Made by a program: the position numbers and the translations under genes
Assembly: GCF_902459465.1 (NCBI RefSeq)
Contig: NW_022985708.1
Coordinates: forward strand, 156,549-220,548
From: Asterias rubens
Taxonomy: Eukaryota > Echinodermata > Asteroidea > Forcipulatida > Asteriidae
DNA: 64,000 nucleotides
Direction: 5' to 3'
Part shown: positions 22,601-32,600 of the stretch, in pieces
Position numbering within the stretch: the stretch's first letter is position 1
Layout of the letters: every line of letters starts with the position of its first letter
The notes under the pieces: model-generated
What the model was told of the DNA's origin: nothing
Seen by the model: the letters and a program-made list of their open reading frames with translations, nothing else
Database searches by the model: none

Positions 22601-22989
22601 AAGAATATATTGTCTTGTGCCACTCCAGCTGCATTTCTATTTGCGACCAGAGCCTTCAACCACGCCATCACATCAGTACCAAGAAGCACAGAAACAGTTC
22701 TGCCCCTCTTACCAAATATTTTAATGACTTGGAACATTTTACAGAGGTGCCGTTCAAGATCAGTCATCACGCAATCACCTTTCACAATGGCTGCACTACT
22801 GCGCTTGTGAAAATCTTCCAGTTTAATTTTGGATACTTCCCCCTGTCGTCTGCGGTTGAAGATAATGAGATGGCACAGTGTGACTTCATTCAATTTCTTC
22901 CAAGCTGGTGTAATTTCATGGCCCTTAGCAGAGTGTAGGAGCTGCACTTCCCTGTTGCCAGTTTCATGAAGGAACGATGAGATTGTAGC
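13627..22989 (-). CDS. Crypton-like tyrosine recombinase gene, 3' part (three exons)
   Basis: Probably derived from, or belonging to, a tyrosine-recombinase DNA transposon; the known family role is DNA strand exchange. Exon a (about 22989-22260; 5' limit unresolved) holds FNRRRQGEVSKI and then the catalytic region, STKLRKHVATV and FMGHDLRVHREYY, giving R, H-x-x-R and a candidate tyrosine. Exon b (21801-21878) is an acidic Ser/Asp linker. Exon c (13627-13874) has a basic patch and a Myb/SANT-like tail (RRPWTAQEKKDVTEGLQRFI, then TWKNIKDFCRN). Donors and acceptors are GT-AG and phases agree (1, 1). The intron between b and c contains a whole 7.5-kb transposon. The N-terminal part was not found, so the gene is partial or decayed. 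Confidence 0.7.
13961..14450. repeat. Left TIR and subterminal iterons
   Basis: Copies of the motif GGCAAAAGGGTGTAT(C)TC begin near 13972, 14220, 14271, 14321, 14374 and (degenerate) 14424, all in + orientation. Repeated subterminal motifs of this sort are commonly transposase-binding sites; that role here is inference. Confidence 0.75.
14902..20613 (-). CDS. Transposase-like protein, ten coding exons (959 aa predicted)
   Basis: Presumed transposase of the surrounding TIR element. Exons (transcript order): 20559-20613, 19216-19314, 19023-19076, 18713-18805, 18343-18600, 17809-18222, 17612-17689, 17349-17417, 17092-17154, 14902-16598. All introns are GT-AG, all junctions are phase 1, and the total is 2880 nt (959 codons plus stop). 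The N-terminal 370 residues are Ala/Pro/Thr-rich, built from repeated exon types (VPSSAA..LLH and ALPAPA). The last exon begins KKRSR (possible nuclear signal) and has a Cys/His cluster (CKKCMEHNHTHSELEHSC), then RNase-H-fold-like blocks VATVDMQKA, YADNCSSQNKNW and GHTFMAADAVH. The Asp residues in these blocks are candidate DDE-type catalytic residues. I recall this pattern from DUF7869-type proteins; no search was possible. Confidence 0.75.
16863..17075 (-). CDS. Alternative in-frame exon of the transposase-like gene
   Basis: An open 213-nt segment (71 codons) whose acceptor (AACAG at 17077-17076) and donor (AGAG|GTTTAT) keep phase 1. It codes KRERMSCDIPKSKLFRSST and a helical, charged stretch. 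It begins only 16 nt after the donor of exon 17092-17154, too close for a normal intron, so it probably replaces that exon (splicing from 17349) rather than following it. The alternative is a relic of exon duplication. Confidence 0.45.
19638..19738. repeat. Small foldback repeat sharing ends with the next one
   Basis: CGACCCAGTAACTGGGGCG at the left is answered by an imperfect CGCCACAGTTACTGGGTC at the right. It lies in the first intron of the transposase-like gene. Confidence 0.6.
19858..20215. repeat. Long foldback (palindromic) MITE in intron 1
   Basis: Arms of roughly 150 nt run inward from TAGACCCAGTAACTGGGGCG on the left and from the complementary CGCCCCAGTTACTGGGTCTA on the right. Inner blocks (CATACATG, CTACTCTCAGCATGA, GGGTGCCCTGCC) also mirror each other. 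CCACT occurs just outside both ends, a possible 5-bp duplication. It is inserted in the intron between exons 20559-20613 and 19216-19314. Confidence 0.8.
20876..21502. repeat. Right TIR and subterminal iterons
   Basis: Iterons GGCAAAA(G/C)GGTGTAT start near 20879, 20941, 21015, 21088 and 21161 in + orientation. Two inverted copies follow at about 21305-21320 and 21476-21502, the last being the terminal repeat itself. Several are followed by AGAGATAC, which the left copies share only in part. Confidence 0.75.
21900..22259. repeat. Duplicated G-rich segment
   Basis: Two diverged tandem copies (about 21935-22018 and 22110-22208) share GGCCAATCC, GTACAGTGAATGA and long G-runs (up to about 14 G). 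It is intronic with respect to the recombinase gene. The runs could form G-quadruplexes on the + strand. Confidence 0.6.
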
Positions 22990-23039
22990 TCATAAGTTAC
23001 GTCATAATTGTTTACTTGCATCCCATAATACTCAGAATT

Positions 23040-23327
23040 GTGGTAAACGGTCAGTATGTAAGGTGGCTGGGTTTGTCAGACACAATTTATGAGGACCAGT
23101 TTCCTGATCAAATAATAAAAACTATAGTAAATGAAGAATGTTGTGGTATGTTAGGTACACAATGTCCAGCTAGGAATAAAAACAGGACCCCTCATTGGAA
23201 CTAGACTGCATTGCTAAACTTCTCATTTGGTTTGTAGAATAAACTCAGTCCCTCAGTACAGTGTATCGTTTGTCAGACACAATTTGTGAGGACCAGTTTC
23301 CTGATCAAATAATAAAAACTCTAGTTA
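23040..23327 (+). repeat. ~200-bp repeat units, block 1
   Basis: Units contain the recurring phrases TTTGTCAGACACAATTT, GAGGACCAGTTTCC and GTACACAATGTCCAGCTAGG, then ACTAGACTGCAT and ACTTCTCATTTGGTTTGTAG. The block is broken at 23328 by a MITE and resumes at 24373. Confidence 0.8.
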
Positions 23328-24372
23328 AAGGGACACACCAGTTCATCGTTTACGCTCAATAGTGATAAAGAAAGAAAGACAATCAATTTTATAATTGTTG
23401 TTGTAAAAAAAATCATCAAAGCGGCCCTTAAATCGGGAAGAAAAAAAAAAAAAAAGGTCAAAAGTCAATGCATACGCTTTACCAGCCGTTTCGAGTGTGA
23501 AATTTACGCTGCAATGTCGCAAGTAGACTGGTGCTTTGATTGTCAATATTATTATTACTATGTCAAGACATGAGTATCCAGTCTGCATATCCCCGAACTG
23601 TTTGTAAACACAGTACGGTCACACAACGATCTTCGCAAACAGCTTTACATTGGTTGTATTTCCTTCGAAGGGTCCGAAACCATGGAAAACGTTCCTTCAA
23701 AATCCCAAGATTGTCGTAAAAAAACATAAAGCCAAACAATCCAAAGCTGATAAAACCTCAAGTAAAAAGGATAAAAAACACACTCCCTCTTGCATATTCA
23801 TAAGCTTGCAGCATGATGGGTCGTGTGGTAGTTCCGAGTAACCTTGTGTGGACTTCGCTCGTCCTTGCTCTATGCTCACACTAGTGACTAGTGTGAGCCA
23901 AGTCCACACAACGCTACTCTGAGCTAGGTTGTGGGAGCAAGCCCCGCGCCAAGCCACGGCACAGAACGTGGGATATGTGTCGGGGTATGAGTCATGCAAT
24001 CCCCTCGCACTGGGAACATGGAGCACACTCTCATTGGCCGGACTCTCTGGGTTAAGTTTTTATAAGCACGATATTTCGTAATAATGTATAATTTGTATCC
24101 ATAATATGAATACATGCTCTCTTTTGTCAAATACTCATGAACAATAACTTTGAAATCACAGTTGAATTTGATGCAGTAATTAACTTTTACACGTCTTGAA
24201 GTAAGACTACTCAAAAGATCACGTAATTATCCAAACCAAAAAATCGGTTCGGAAAAACCATGTGACCGTACTTTTTTTTCAGGATATTTCATCTCTACTT
24301 CTCAAGACCATGTGAAGACCTTGTATTCTAGTTTGAAGCCCAAAATAGCCCAACGAAGCCGGTGTGTACCTT
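23328..24372. mobile_element. Non-autonomous TIR element, 1045 bp
   Basis: TIRs AAGGGACACACC and GGTGTGTACCTT (one mismatch when reversed) are flanked by TA on both sides. The surrounding sequence rejoins into an ordinary ~200-bp repeat unit when the element is removed. It has no transposase; A-rich tracts lie at 23441-23455 and 23753-23780. About 23850-23916 is a nested inverted repeat. Confidence 0.7.
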
Positions 24373-24712
24373 TAATGAAGAATGTTGTGGTATGTTAAGT
24401 ACACAATGTCCAACTAGGAATAAAAAGGACCACTCAATGGAACTAGACTGCACTACTAAACTTCTCATTTGGTTTGTAGCATAAACGCAGTTCCTCAGTA
24501 CTGGAATCGTTTGTCAGACACAATTTGTGAGGACCAGTTTCCCAATAAAATAATAACAAATATAGTAAATGAAGAATGTTGTGGTTTGGTAGGTACACAA
24601 TGTCCAGCTAGGAAAAAAAAAAAAACTTTATTGGACTGCATTACAAAACTTCTCATTAGGTTTGTTGAGCTCCATTTCCCATCAGTACAATTTGCAAGAT
24701 ACTTGTTCACTT
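24373..24712 (+). repeat. ~200-bp repeat units, block 2 (ends at an empty TTAA target site)
   Basis: Continuation of block 1. Its right end (24640-24712) is almost identical to 29241-29312, and it runs on into TTAAGCAGG (24713-24721) without interruption. Confidence 0.85.
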
Positions 24713-24814
24713 TTAAGCAGGTCTTTCCATCAAGAGGGAAATTTTGTAAAAGCCAGCACTGTTTGCTTCCTGATATTTGTATGAAATTACAAAGGAACAT
24801 GTGTATCCACTTAC

Positions 24815-24973
24815 TTTGATTAAGGAATCTGCATGACTCCCCACAAGACAATTGTCTTGAGTCTCACTTCTGCCTGCATCATTGCTCAACATATTGTCAT
24901 CAACTGCAGTAGGCAACTCTTCCACTTCCTGGGAGAGGCCATCTTGCAATTTTTCAACACTTGCTTGTAAATC
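24815..24973 (-). CDS. Orphan copy of the SET-gene linker exon
   Basis: A 53-codon exon, phase 0 at both ends (acceptor TTTTCACAG, donor GTAAGTGG), coding DLQASVEKLQDGLSQEVEEL and DNCLVGSHADSLIK. It is about 90% identical, flanks included, to exon 52260-52421 of the right SET gene, which is one codon longer. The downstream neighbour on this strand is the tyrosine-recombinase exon (22989-22260), but the phases of these two do not join directly. It may be an exon of that gene, or a relic of a segmental duplication. Confidence 0.6.
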
Positions 24974-25129
24974 CTGTGAAAATAAAAACAGAAAATAATC
25001 ATTCAAAGTAAAACAGTAGTCAAATTTAAAACCCTACTTTTTTGCAAAAATATCAAAGACAAATTTAGAGTCAATGGTAGTGTGGTCCTCTTTTCTACAG
25101 GTAATTGAAAACTGACAAATATTTGAGTG

Positions 25130-25515
25130 ATATTGGAACTAGACTGCATTACTAAACTTCTCATTTGGTTTGTCGAATAAACTCAGTCCCTCAGTACAGT
25201 GTATCGTTTGTCAGACACAATTTGTGAGGACCAGTTTCCCAATAAAATAATAAAAACGATTGTAAATGAAGAATGTTGGTATGTTAAGTACACAATGTAC
25301 AGATAGGAATAAAAAAGGACCCGTCATTGGAACTAGACTGCACTACTAAACTTCTCATTTGGTTTGTAGCATAAACTCAGTCCCTCAGTACAGTGTATCG
25401 TTTGTCAGACACAATTTGTGAGGACCAGTTTCCCAATAAAATAATAAAAACTATAGTTATGAAGAATGTAGTGGTATGGTAGGTACATGTAGGTCCAGCT
25501 AGGAATAAAAAGGAG
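25130..25515 (+). repeat. ~200-bp repeat units, block 3
   Basis: Two further units in the same orientation, with CAGTACAGTGTATCGTTTGT and GAGGACCAGTTTCCCAATAA. Confidence 0.75.
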
Positions 25516-27554
25516 TCTTCTTTATTCCTTTATTTTACCGAGGGATAATATTCCTCCCAATTCACAAATTAAAGCCACTAAATATTTGTTTTTTATAACC
25601 TACAAACAGATCCATGTCATTTTCACAAGAGACACAAAGTAGACAAGCTGTTCCTTGTTCATCCCACACATCACATTATTCATTAACGACACAGTCACGA
25701 GTAAGGCCTATATGCACATGGTATTTTTGCTAATTTATCTGATTCTGAAGAGTGTTTTGTGTTTAACCAGTTTATAAAAGGCCTGTCTTTGCTTAAGTCA
25801 CTTCTGCTTAGCCCAGCATACAAGCATAAAACCTAATGCAAGCCATGTACAGCAAAGCAAAGCAGCTGGTATGGCCAGCATGTATTAAACATTGTGTGGA
25901 TCATAATATGTGGCTCCACAAGTTGTATTAACTGTGTGGTGGATGGAGGGCAAACCCCAGGTGTAAACTGGGTGCGTTTTGTTACAATGTATTACTTTAT
26001 ACATGGCAGACTTACAACTTAAGAGTACATGCTTGATTTATAAATCTCTTCTTTTTTTGTTACCTTTTTACATTCTTAATAAACCAACATGCATACAATG
26101 ATGTACATGTATGTGTAGTGTGTACATTATTTGTTGATTGCCTCTTTTTGGCGTTAGTTTGTTTTTTTCCTGCCACTTTTTTTTCCAGAATGATCCTAAT
26201 GCTTAAGGATTAGTTTTTTCTGACTTATATTCAAGCAGCCTCCACATTTGTGCCATTTTTTAAAAATAATTTGATGTTTTAAATGGTATTACTATTAATA
26301 TTACACTTTTCAAGTTGATTTCACAAATAATCAATAATATGAAAATATAACATAAAACAACAAAATATTTTGTTGAAGAAGGCAAAATAAAATTTTTAAA
26401 ATCTACAAAATAAAACATCAAAACTATTTTATTATGTTTAAACAACCGGTCACCACGGTAATGATTGACCCACTGTTAACAAAAAACATCCGTTAACATT
26501 TGTACATTACAATGGAAAGGAACTTTACTTTTCGTTATGTAGTCCTGTTATACATACATCACTGTTCACCTTCTACACTCTCCACGCACTTTGTGTGGAA
26601 TTAATCACCTTTAAAAACAATGCATTGCAATTGCATGCACAAGGGTAGTTCATACTGTACACATGCCAGTGAATAAAAATGACTGAAAAAGGAGTGTAAT
26701 TCTTTGAATTGAAGCTATCAAACAGGCAAATTGCATGTTTTATTAAAAATAAAGGTTTGGTTTATTTTTAATGCACTATATCCTCGGCCTAATAACTTAC
26801 AAGTATTGTGTATTCACAGACCAACATTTTTATGAATTCATACTTGTATGAAGTGTTTGTTGATTAAATATTAAAGGTATTCGAATGACTTGTATCCTTT
26901 CCCACTGAGGGTTATCATGGATATTTTAGCATAGTACATTGCATCAGAAAACTTTGGAATCCCTTTATACATGCCTTCACACTCCACATGAGAGTGCGGA
27001 GACTCAGTAATAATCATTGGGCTCAATACAATAGAGTACTCCACAATTGTACAAAAAAAGTAAGTGCTCTGCATGTGCTGTTTCACTGACAGGTTACCTT
27101 GTCAATGTATTAAACCAAAAAGCGACAGTATGCACAAGGGCTAGTCAAATGTTGATTTGTTTGATGTTGTTTAGTAATATTTATTTCTTTCTTTTCTTGA
27201 AAGGAGACAACTTGGGGCGTTATGTTCCATAGAATTATTTCAAATGAAAATGATTTTAAAGAAAGTGAAAAAATACTATGTCAAAATGTTGACCATAAGC
27301 CATGCAAATGGCTTTTTCAATGGGGAAGGCACATACTCTTCTAGTTCATATTGTACACATTCATCACTGAATGCATGTTGATTTGTATAGAAAGTAAAAA
27401 AGGTAAATTAAATGATTCACACAAACAAGCTTACTCTATACCTGAAAAGCAACCACTAATTACATTATTCATGGGCCTCTAGAGGAGCTTGGAAAATTGG
27501 ACAGCAGTTTTATGGCATTCAGTACAGATTGTTTATTCTCATGAAATCATAGCT
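25516..27554. other. AT-rich stretch without a recognised gene
   Basis: Two kilobases of AT-rich, apparently non-coding sequence. Short frames on both strands have no motifs or convincing splice context. Confidence 0.4.
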
Positions 27555-28815
27555 TTTTAAACTCAGTCTTAACTCAGTCTTCAGTACAGTGTGTTGGGCT
27601 ATTGTTGGGCAGATACAATTTGTAAAGATTAGTTTCCTTAAAAAATGGTCAAAACTATAGCTAGGAAGGGTTGTGTGGTATGTTAGGTACACAATGTCCA
27701 GCTAAGAAAAAAACCAAAAACCATTATTTGACTTCAATACCAAACTTCTCATTAGGTTTGTAGCATGAGCTCAGTCTCTCAGTACAATGTATTTTTCAGT
27801 CCATGAGGAGTGCACTGTTGGTCAGAGACAAATTGAAAAGTTATTTTTTCTTAGAACTGTTGGTCAGAGACAAATTGAAAAGTTAGTTTTTCTTATCAAA
27901 ATAGTCAAAACTATAGCTAGGAAGGGTTGTGTGGTATGTTAGGTACACAATTTCCAGCTAAGAATTAAACAAAAACTTTTTTGGACTTCATTACCAAACT
28001 TCTCATTAGGTGTGTAGTCTAAACTCAGTCTTCATTAAAGTGTGTTGGGCTATTGTTGGGCAGATACAATTTGCAAGGATTAGTTTCCTTAAAAAATGGT
28101 CAAAACTATAGCTAGGAAGGGTTGTGTAGTATGTTAGGTACACAATGTCCAGCTAAGAATTATAAAAACAACTTTATTGGACTTCAATACCAAACTTCTC
28201 ATTAGGTTTGTATCATGAGCTCAGTCTCTCAGTCCAATGTATTTTTCAGTCCATGAGGAGCGTACTGTTGGTCAGAGACAAATTGAAAAGTTAGTTTTTC
28301 TTAACAAAATAGTCTAAACTATAGCTAGGAAGGGTTGTGTAGTATGTTAGGTACACAAAGTCCAGCTAAGAATTCCGAAAAAAAATTTAATGGACGTCAA
28401 TACTAAACTTCTCATTAGGTTTGTAGCATGAGCTCAGTCTCTCAGTACAAGGTATTTTTCAGTCCATGAGGAGTGTACTGTTGGTCAGAGACAAATTGAA
28501 AAGTTAGTTTTTCTTAACAAAATAGTCAAAACTATAGCTAAGAATTAAAAAAAAAACTTTATTGGACTTCATTACCAAACTTCTCATTAGGTGTGTAGTC
28601 TAAACTCAGTCTCTCAGTACAGGGTGTTGGGCTATTGTTGGGCAGGTACAATTTGCAAGGATTAGTTTCCTTACAAAATAGCTTGGAAGGATTGTGTGGT
28701 ATGTTAGGTACACAATGTCCAGCTAAGAAAAAAACAAAAAACATTGGACTTCAATACCAAACTTCTCATTAGGTTTGTAGCATGAGCTCAGTCTCTCAGT
28801 ACAATGTATTTGTCA
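27555..28815 (+). repeat. ~200-bp repeat units, block 4 (diverged subfamily)
   Basis: Five to six units of a diverged subfamily. They are marked by AACTATAGCTAGGAAGGGTTG, TTGGTCAGAGACAAATTGAA and CTCAGTCTCTCAGTACAATG. Confidence 0.75.
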
Positions 28816-29099
28816 GTGGCATAATCTGTTATGAAAAGGGGGTCGGGGAATGATTCTGAAATTTTGGTATGCCGATCTGAAAAATGTATGCATCATTTTT
28901 GTTTGTCTAGGAAGACCTAGGATATGGTAAGAGTGCACACATTTTGAGACAAAGTATTCCCATCATTATGTGCTTAACCTTTTATAAATTTGTACAATAA
29001 TCGACAAAATGTTTTCACCACTTGGCTAAATCTGAGGCAGGGAATGATCCTATGGGCCATCCCCCCCTCCCATTATCCCTAGGATTTATGCCCTTGGTG

Positions 29100-29312
29100 A
29101 TTTTGGTCAGACACACTTTGCAAGTATACCTTTCCTTATCAAATAATCAAAGCTATGTAGCTTGGAAGGATTGTGTTGTATGTTTAGTACACAATGTCCA
29201 GCTAAGAATAAAAAGAACCCATCATTGGGACTAGACTGCATTACAAAACTTCTCATAAGGTTTGTTGAGCTCCATTTCCCATCAGTACAATTTGCAAGAT
29301 ACTTGTTCACTT
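29100..29312 (+). repeat. ~200-bp repeat unit, block 5
   Basis: The last unit. It ends in ACTTGTTCACTT followed by TTAA, the left target duplication of the large TTAA element. Confidence 0.8.
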
Positions 29313-29640
29313 TTAAAGTGCGTGGAAAATGAGAAGTTTCCATTCAATCCACTTTCAAAATCTAGTTGCTGATGTATCAAACACAATATATAAGTATACA
29401 AAGATAATTTTTCGAAATTGTAAAAAGATTAAAAAAAGGAATTTTTAAAAAGCCCGCGCGTCGCGATTCTGAAAATGCAGAGGTCACGATTGGTTGTTGC
29501 GCAATGGCTGTGACGTCATAAAGGAGACTGACTAAGTCTGGTACCCATACAACTCACGCACGCTACGCAAGCCCCACATGTAATGTGCGCGTGCATTATT
29601 TCATTTATTGTCCGCTGATTCTTTCTTCGACGAAGTAAAC

Positions 29641-32600
29641 ATGTCAGACTCTGAAAACTCCGGTGACGAATTTTGAGAAGAAATCAGTGTAGATTCTGAT
29701 GGTTCCAGTGAAGGATCTGAAAGTACCTCAGGGGGATCGGGAGACAGCGATGACGTTGAGCCAGACGATGAGGATGAGGTGGTTCGTGGGGCTGAACCAT
29801 ATAGATTCGAGCCACTGGCAAGACCACGCCAACAGCAAGGTGACGCTGCTGCTGCTGACGACGCCGACCCCGATGAAGAACAAGATGGGAATGACCAAGC
29901 TGCCAACAACGAACGATTGAACAATACCGACTGGTAATTTTAATTTGTGATTCCCCCCATCAGGATTTTTTGTTTTGGCGGGCTTATTATTTTATCTGTC
30001 ACTTCGTCACAGTCTTTCAATGTGGTAAGATATGAATAATTTTTTGATGAAGGAATTTTAGTCTTTGATTTAGCTTTCAAGGTCAATTTTTCCAGTTTCG
30101 TTTTGGGATAAAGCTTTCAAGCAGTGCAGGAGATTGTTCATAATATTTTCGCTCCAGAAGGAGTATTTAATACGGAATAGAAATTTTTCCAGTTATTTGG
30201 GATAACAACTTTGGCCAGCATACGGAAATCATGCCTCGAGTTAGACGGCGTCCGGCTCGGTTTGACGATGTCGATGAGGAAGGCGCCTATCCAATGGACA
30301 GACGTTCCACGATGCAGTCGGCGGCTGTGAATAAGAAAGGCCAAGGGAAACGGAAGGCTAAGGTGAGGGCATCATCTGCACAGCCGGCCTTGATCACTCT
30401 CAATACCGGCACGGCTTCGTCTTCCCCTCGACCGCTATCAAGTCAAGGCCCGCCGCCAATAATTTCGCCACCAGGGATCCAGCATCAGGCTATTATACCG
30501 CCGGCAAACACCGGGGCAACCTATGCTTCTACTGTAAGGGATGAAACAGTCACGTTCAACGGTTTGCAGCGTGGCGAGGCGGTGGTCGCCCCTCCGGTTT
30601 TCAGCAACTCGACTGCCGGGACTCGGCCCCTGCCGACGGGTGGTGAGTACACCGGTGATTCCGGTCAGGTTGCGGCCCCTTGTTCCACCTCACATGCATT
30701 TAATAATCATGATAGTAGTTATGGTAATACTAATAGGCCTATTATTACTAGTAGTACTAGTTGTATTGATGTGCCTAGGGGTGGGAATAGTTGTACTGAT
30801 AATAGTGGGTTAGGCCTCGGTGTTCTTGGGCAGGTTTGTAGGCCACCAGTTCTTCCACAAGTTGACGTCGGAACACCTTTGGGTTTTCAAGTGTCAATGG
30901 CGCTCAAAGAAAAAATTTGGCAGGGTATGTACATTGATATGTCTCTCCTCCTAAATGATTCTAGTGCTTCAGTTTTCGCTAAGGCGGGGGATACTACTGC
31001 TAACTTGTCATTGGCAATTGTTGGGGGGAATTTAGTTGTGCGCAAACCGGAAGGATCACGCAAGAAATTGGACACATTTGAGGAATGGCAGTCCGCTTTT
31101 CACAACTTTATGGCGATTTTTCTGGTGAAACACCCCAATCGCTGCGGGGAGCTGCTCAAATACTGCGAAATTATCCACATGGCTGCAGTTCAATTTCCTG
31201 GGCAAGGTTGGAAGCGCTACGATGAACAATTTTGCTTGCGTGGGGAGGCAGACCCCATGCGCTTTTGGGGCAAGCTTGATACCGAGCTTTGGCTAACCGT
31301 GGCAGCGGTGGGTGTTACTGCAGCTAGTCAATTTTCGAGTGGCAATGTGTTAACCGTTCCTCAACCCTCCTCTTCCAAGGTGCGCACGGGACTTTGTTTT
31401 GCGTACAACGGCACGCAAGGCTGTCATTTCCGTGTTTGCAAATTTTTGCATAGTTGTTCTAAGTGTCAGCGCCCCGGCCATGGTGCAACTCGTTGTAGGA
31501 TGGCGGGTCAGGCGCGCTGGGTTAGTTCCCCTGCTACTGCTGCATCGGCCCCGCCGGCGCTGCCACACAAACTCCCGGCTTTGCCAGCGCAAAAGCTTGC
31601 TGATCCAATGGCTATGCAAAAGCATTACTCAGTCAATCTAAATCGTGCCAATGTCAATGGCGCTAGTGGGACCGGTACTGGGTCTTTTCGCTCTTCAAAC
31701 GCCAATTAATTTTTCAGTTTTGGATTGTTGGCTGTGTTCTTACCCCTTGGATTCTGATGTTGAGGTCTTACGTAATGGGTTTGCTAACGGTTTTTCGTTG
31801 GGTTATACTGGCCCTAGGGGGGCGCGCGATTCTGTGTGCCTCACTTCTGCTGCGGCTCAGCCCGCGGTTGTTGTGCGTAAACTTGCAACAGAAATTGCGT
31901 TAGGTAGGATAGCGGGGCCATTTGTGTCTCGTCCTTTGGCTTCCTTGCAATGTTCCCCCATTGGCTTAGTACCTAAGCGCGAGCCCAACACGTTCCGCCT
32001 CATCCATCACTTATCTTTTCCCGCTGGTCAATCCATTAATGATTTTATTAGCAGGGATCTTTGTTCAGTGCATTATGCTTCATTCGACAAAGCTGTTCAG
32101 CTGACTATCAAGGGGGGTCACGGTGCATGGTTGGCAAAGGCCGACATTAAATCGGCGTTTAGGTTGCTACCGGTTGCCCCAGTTGATTATGAATTGTTAG
32201 GTTTTACTTATGGCGGGATGTTTTATTATGACAAGTGTCTTCCCATGGGCTGTAGTATTTCATGTTCATTATTTGAGAAATTTAGCTCATTTTTAGAGTT
32301 TCAAGTTAAACGTTTTTCTGGGTCCTCCTTTTTAACCCATTATCTTGATGACTTCCTTTTCGTGGGGTCATCTTCAAGCTCTTGTTCAGTTTTGCTTGAG
32401 GCCTTTAAGGCGGTTTGCGCTGAGCTTGGTGTCCCTTTAGCTGAGGAGAAGACAGTTGGCCCAGTGCAGTCGATTTCGTTCTTAGGCCTTGTGATTGATT
32501 CAGTTGCGCGTCAAATTAGGGTGCCACAAGAAAAGGTTGATGCTTTAGTATGTCAGATTAGGGGCTTGTTGGGTAAACGTAAGATTTCCCTCGTTGGGGT

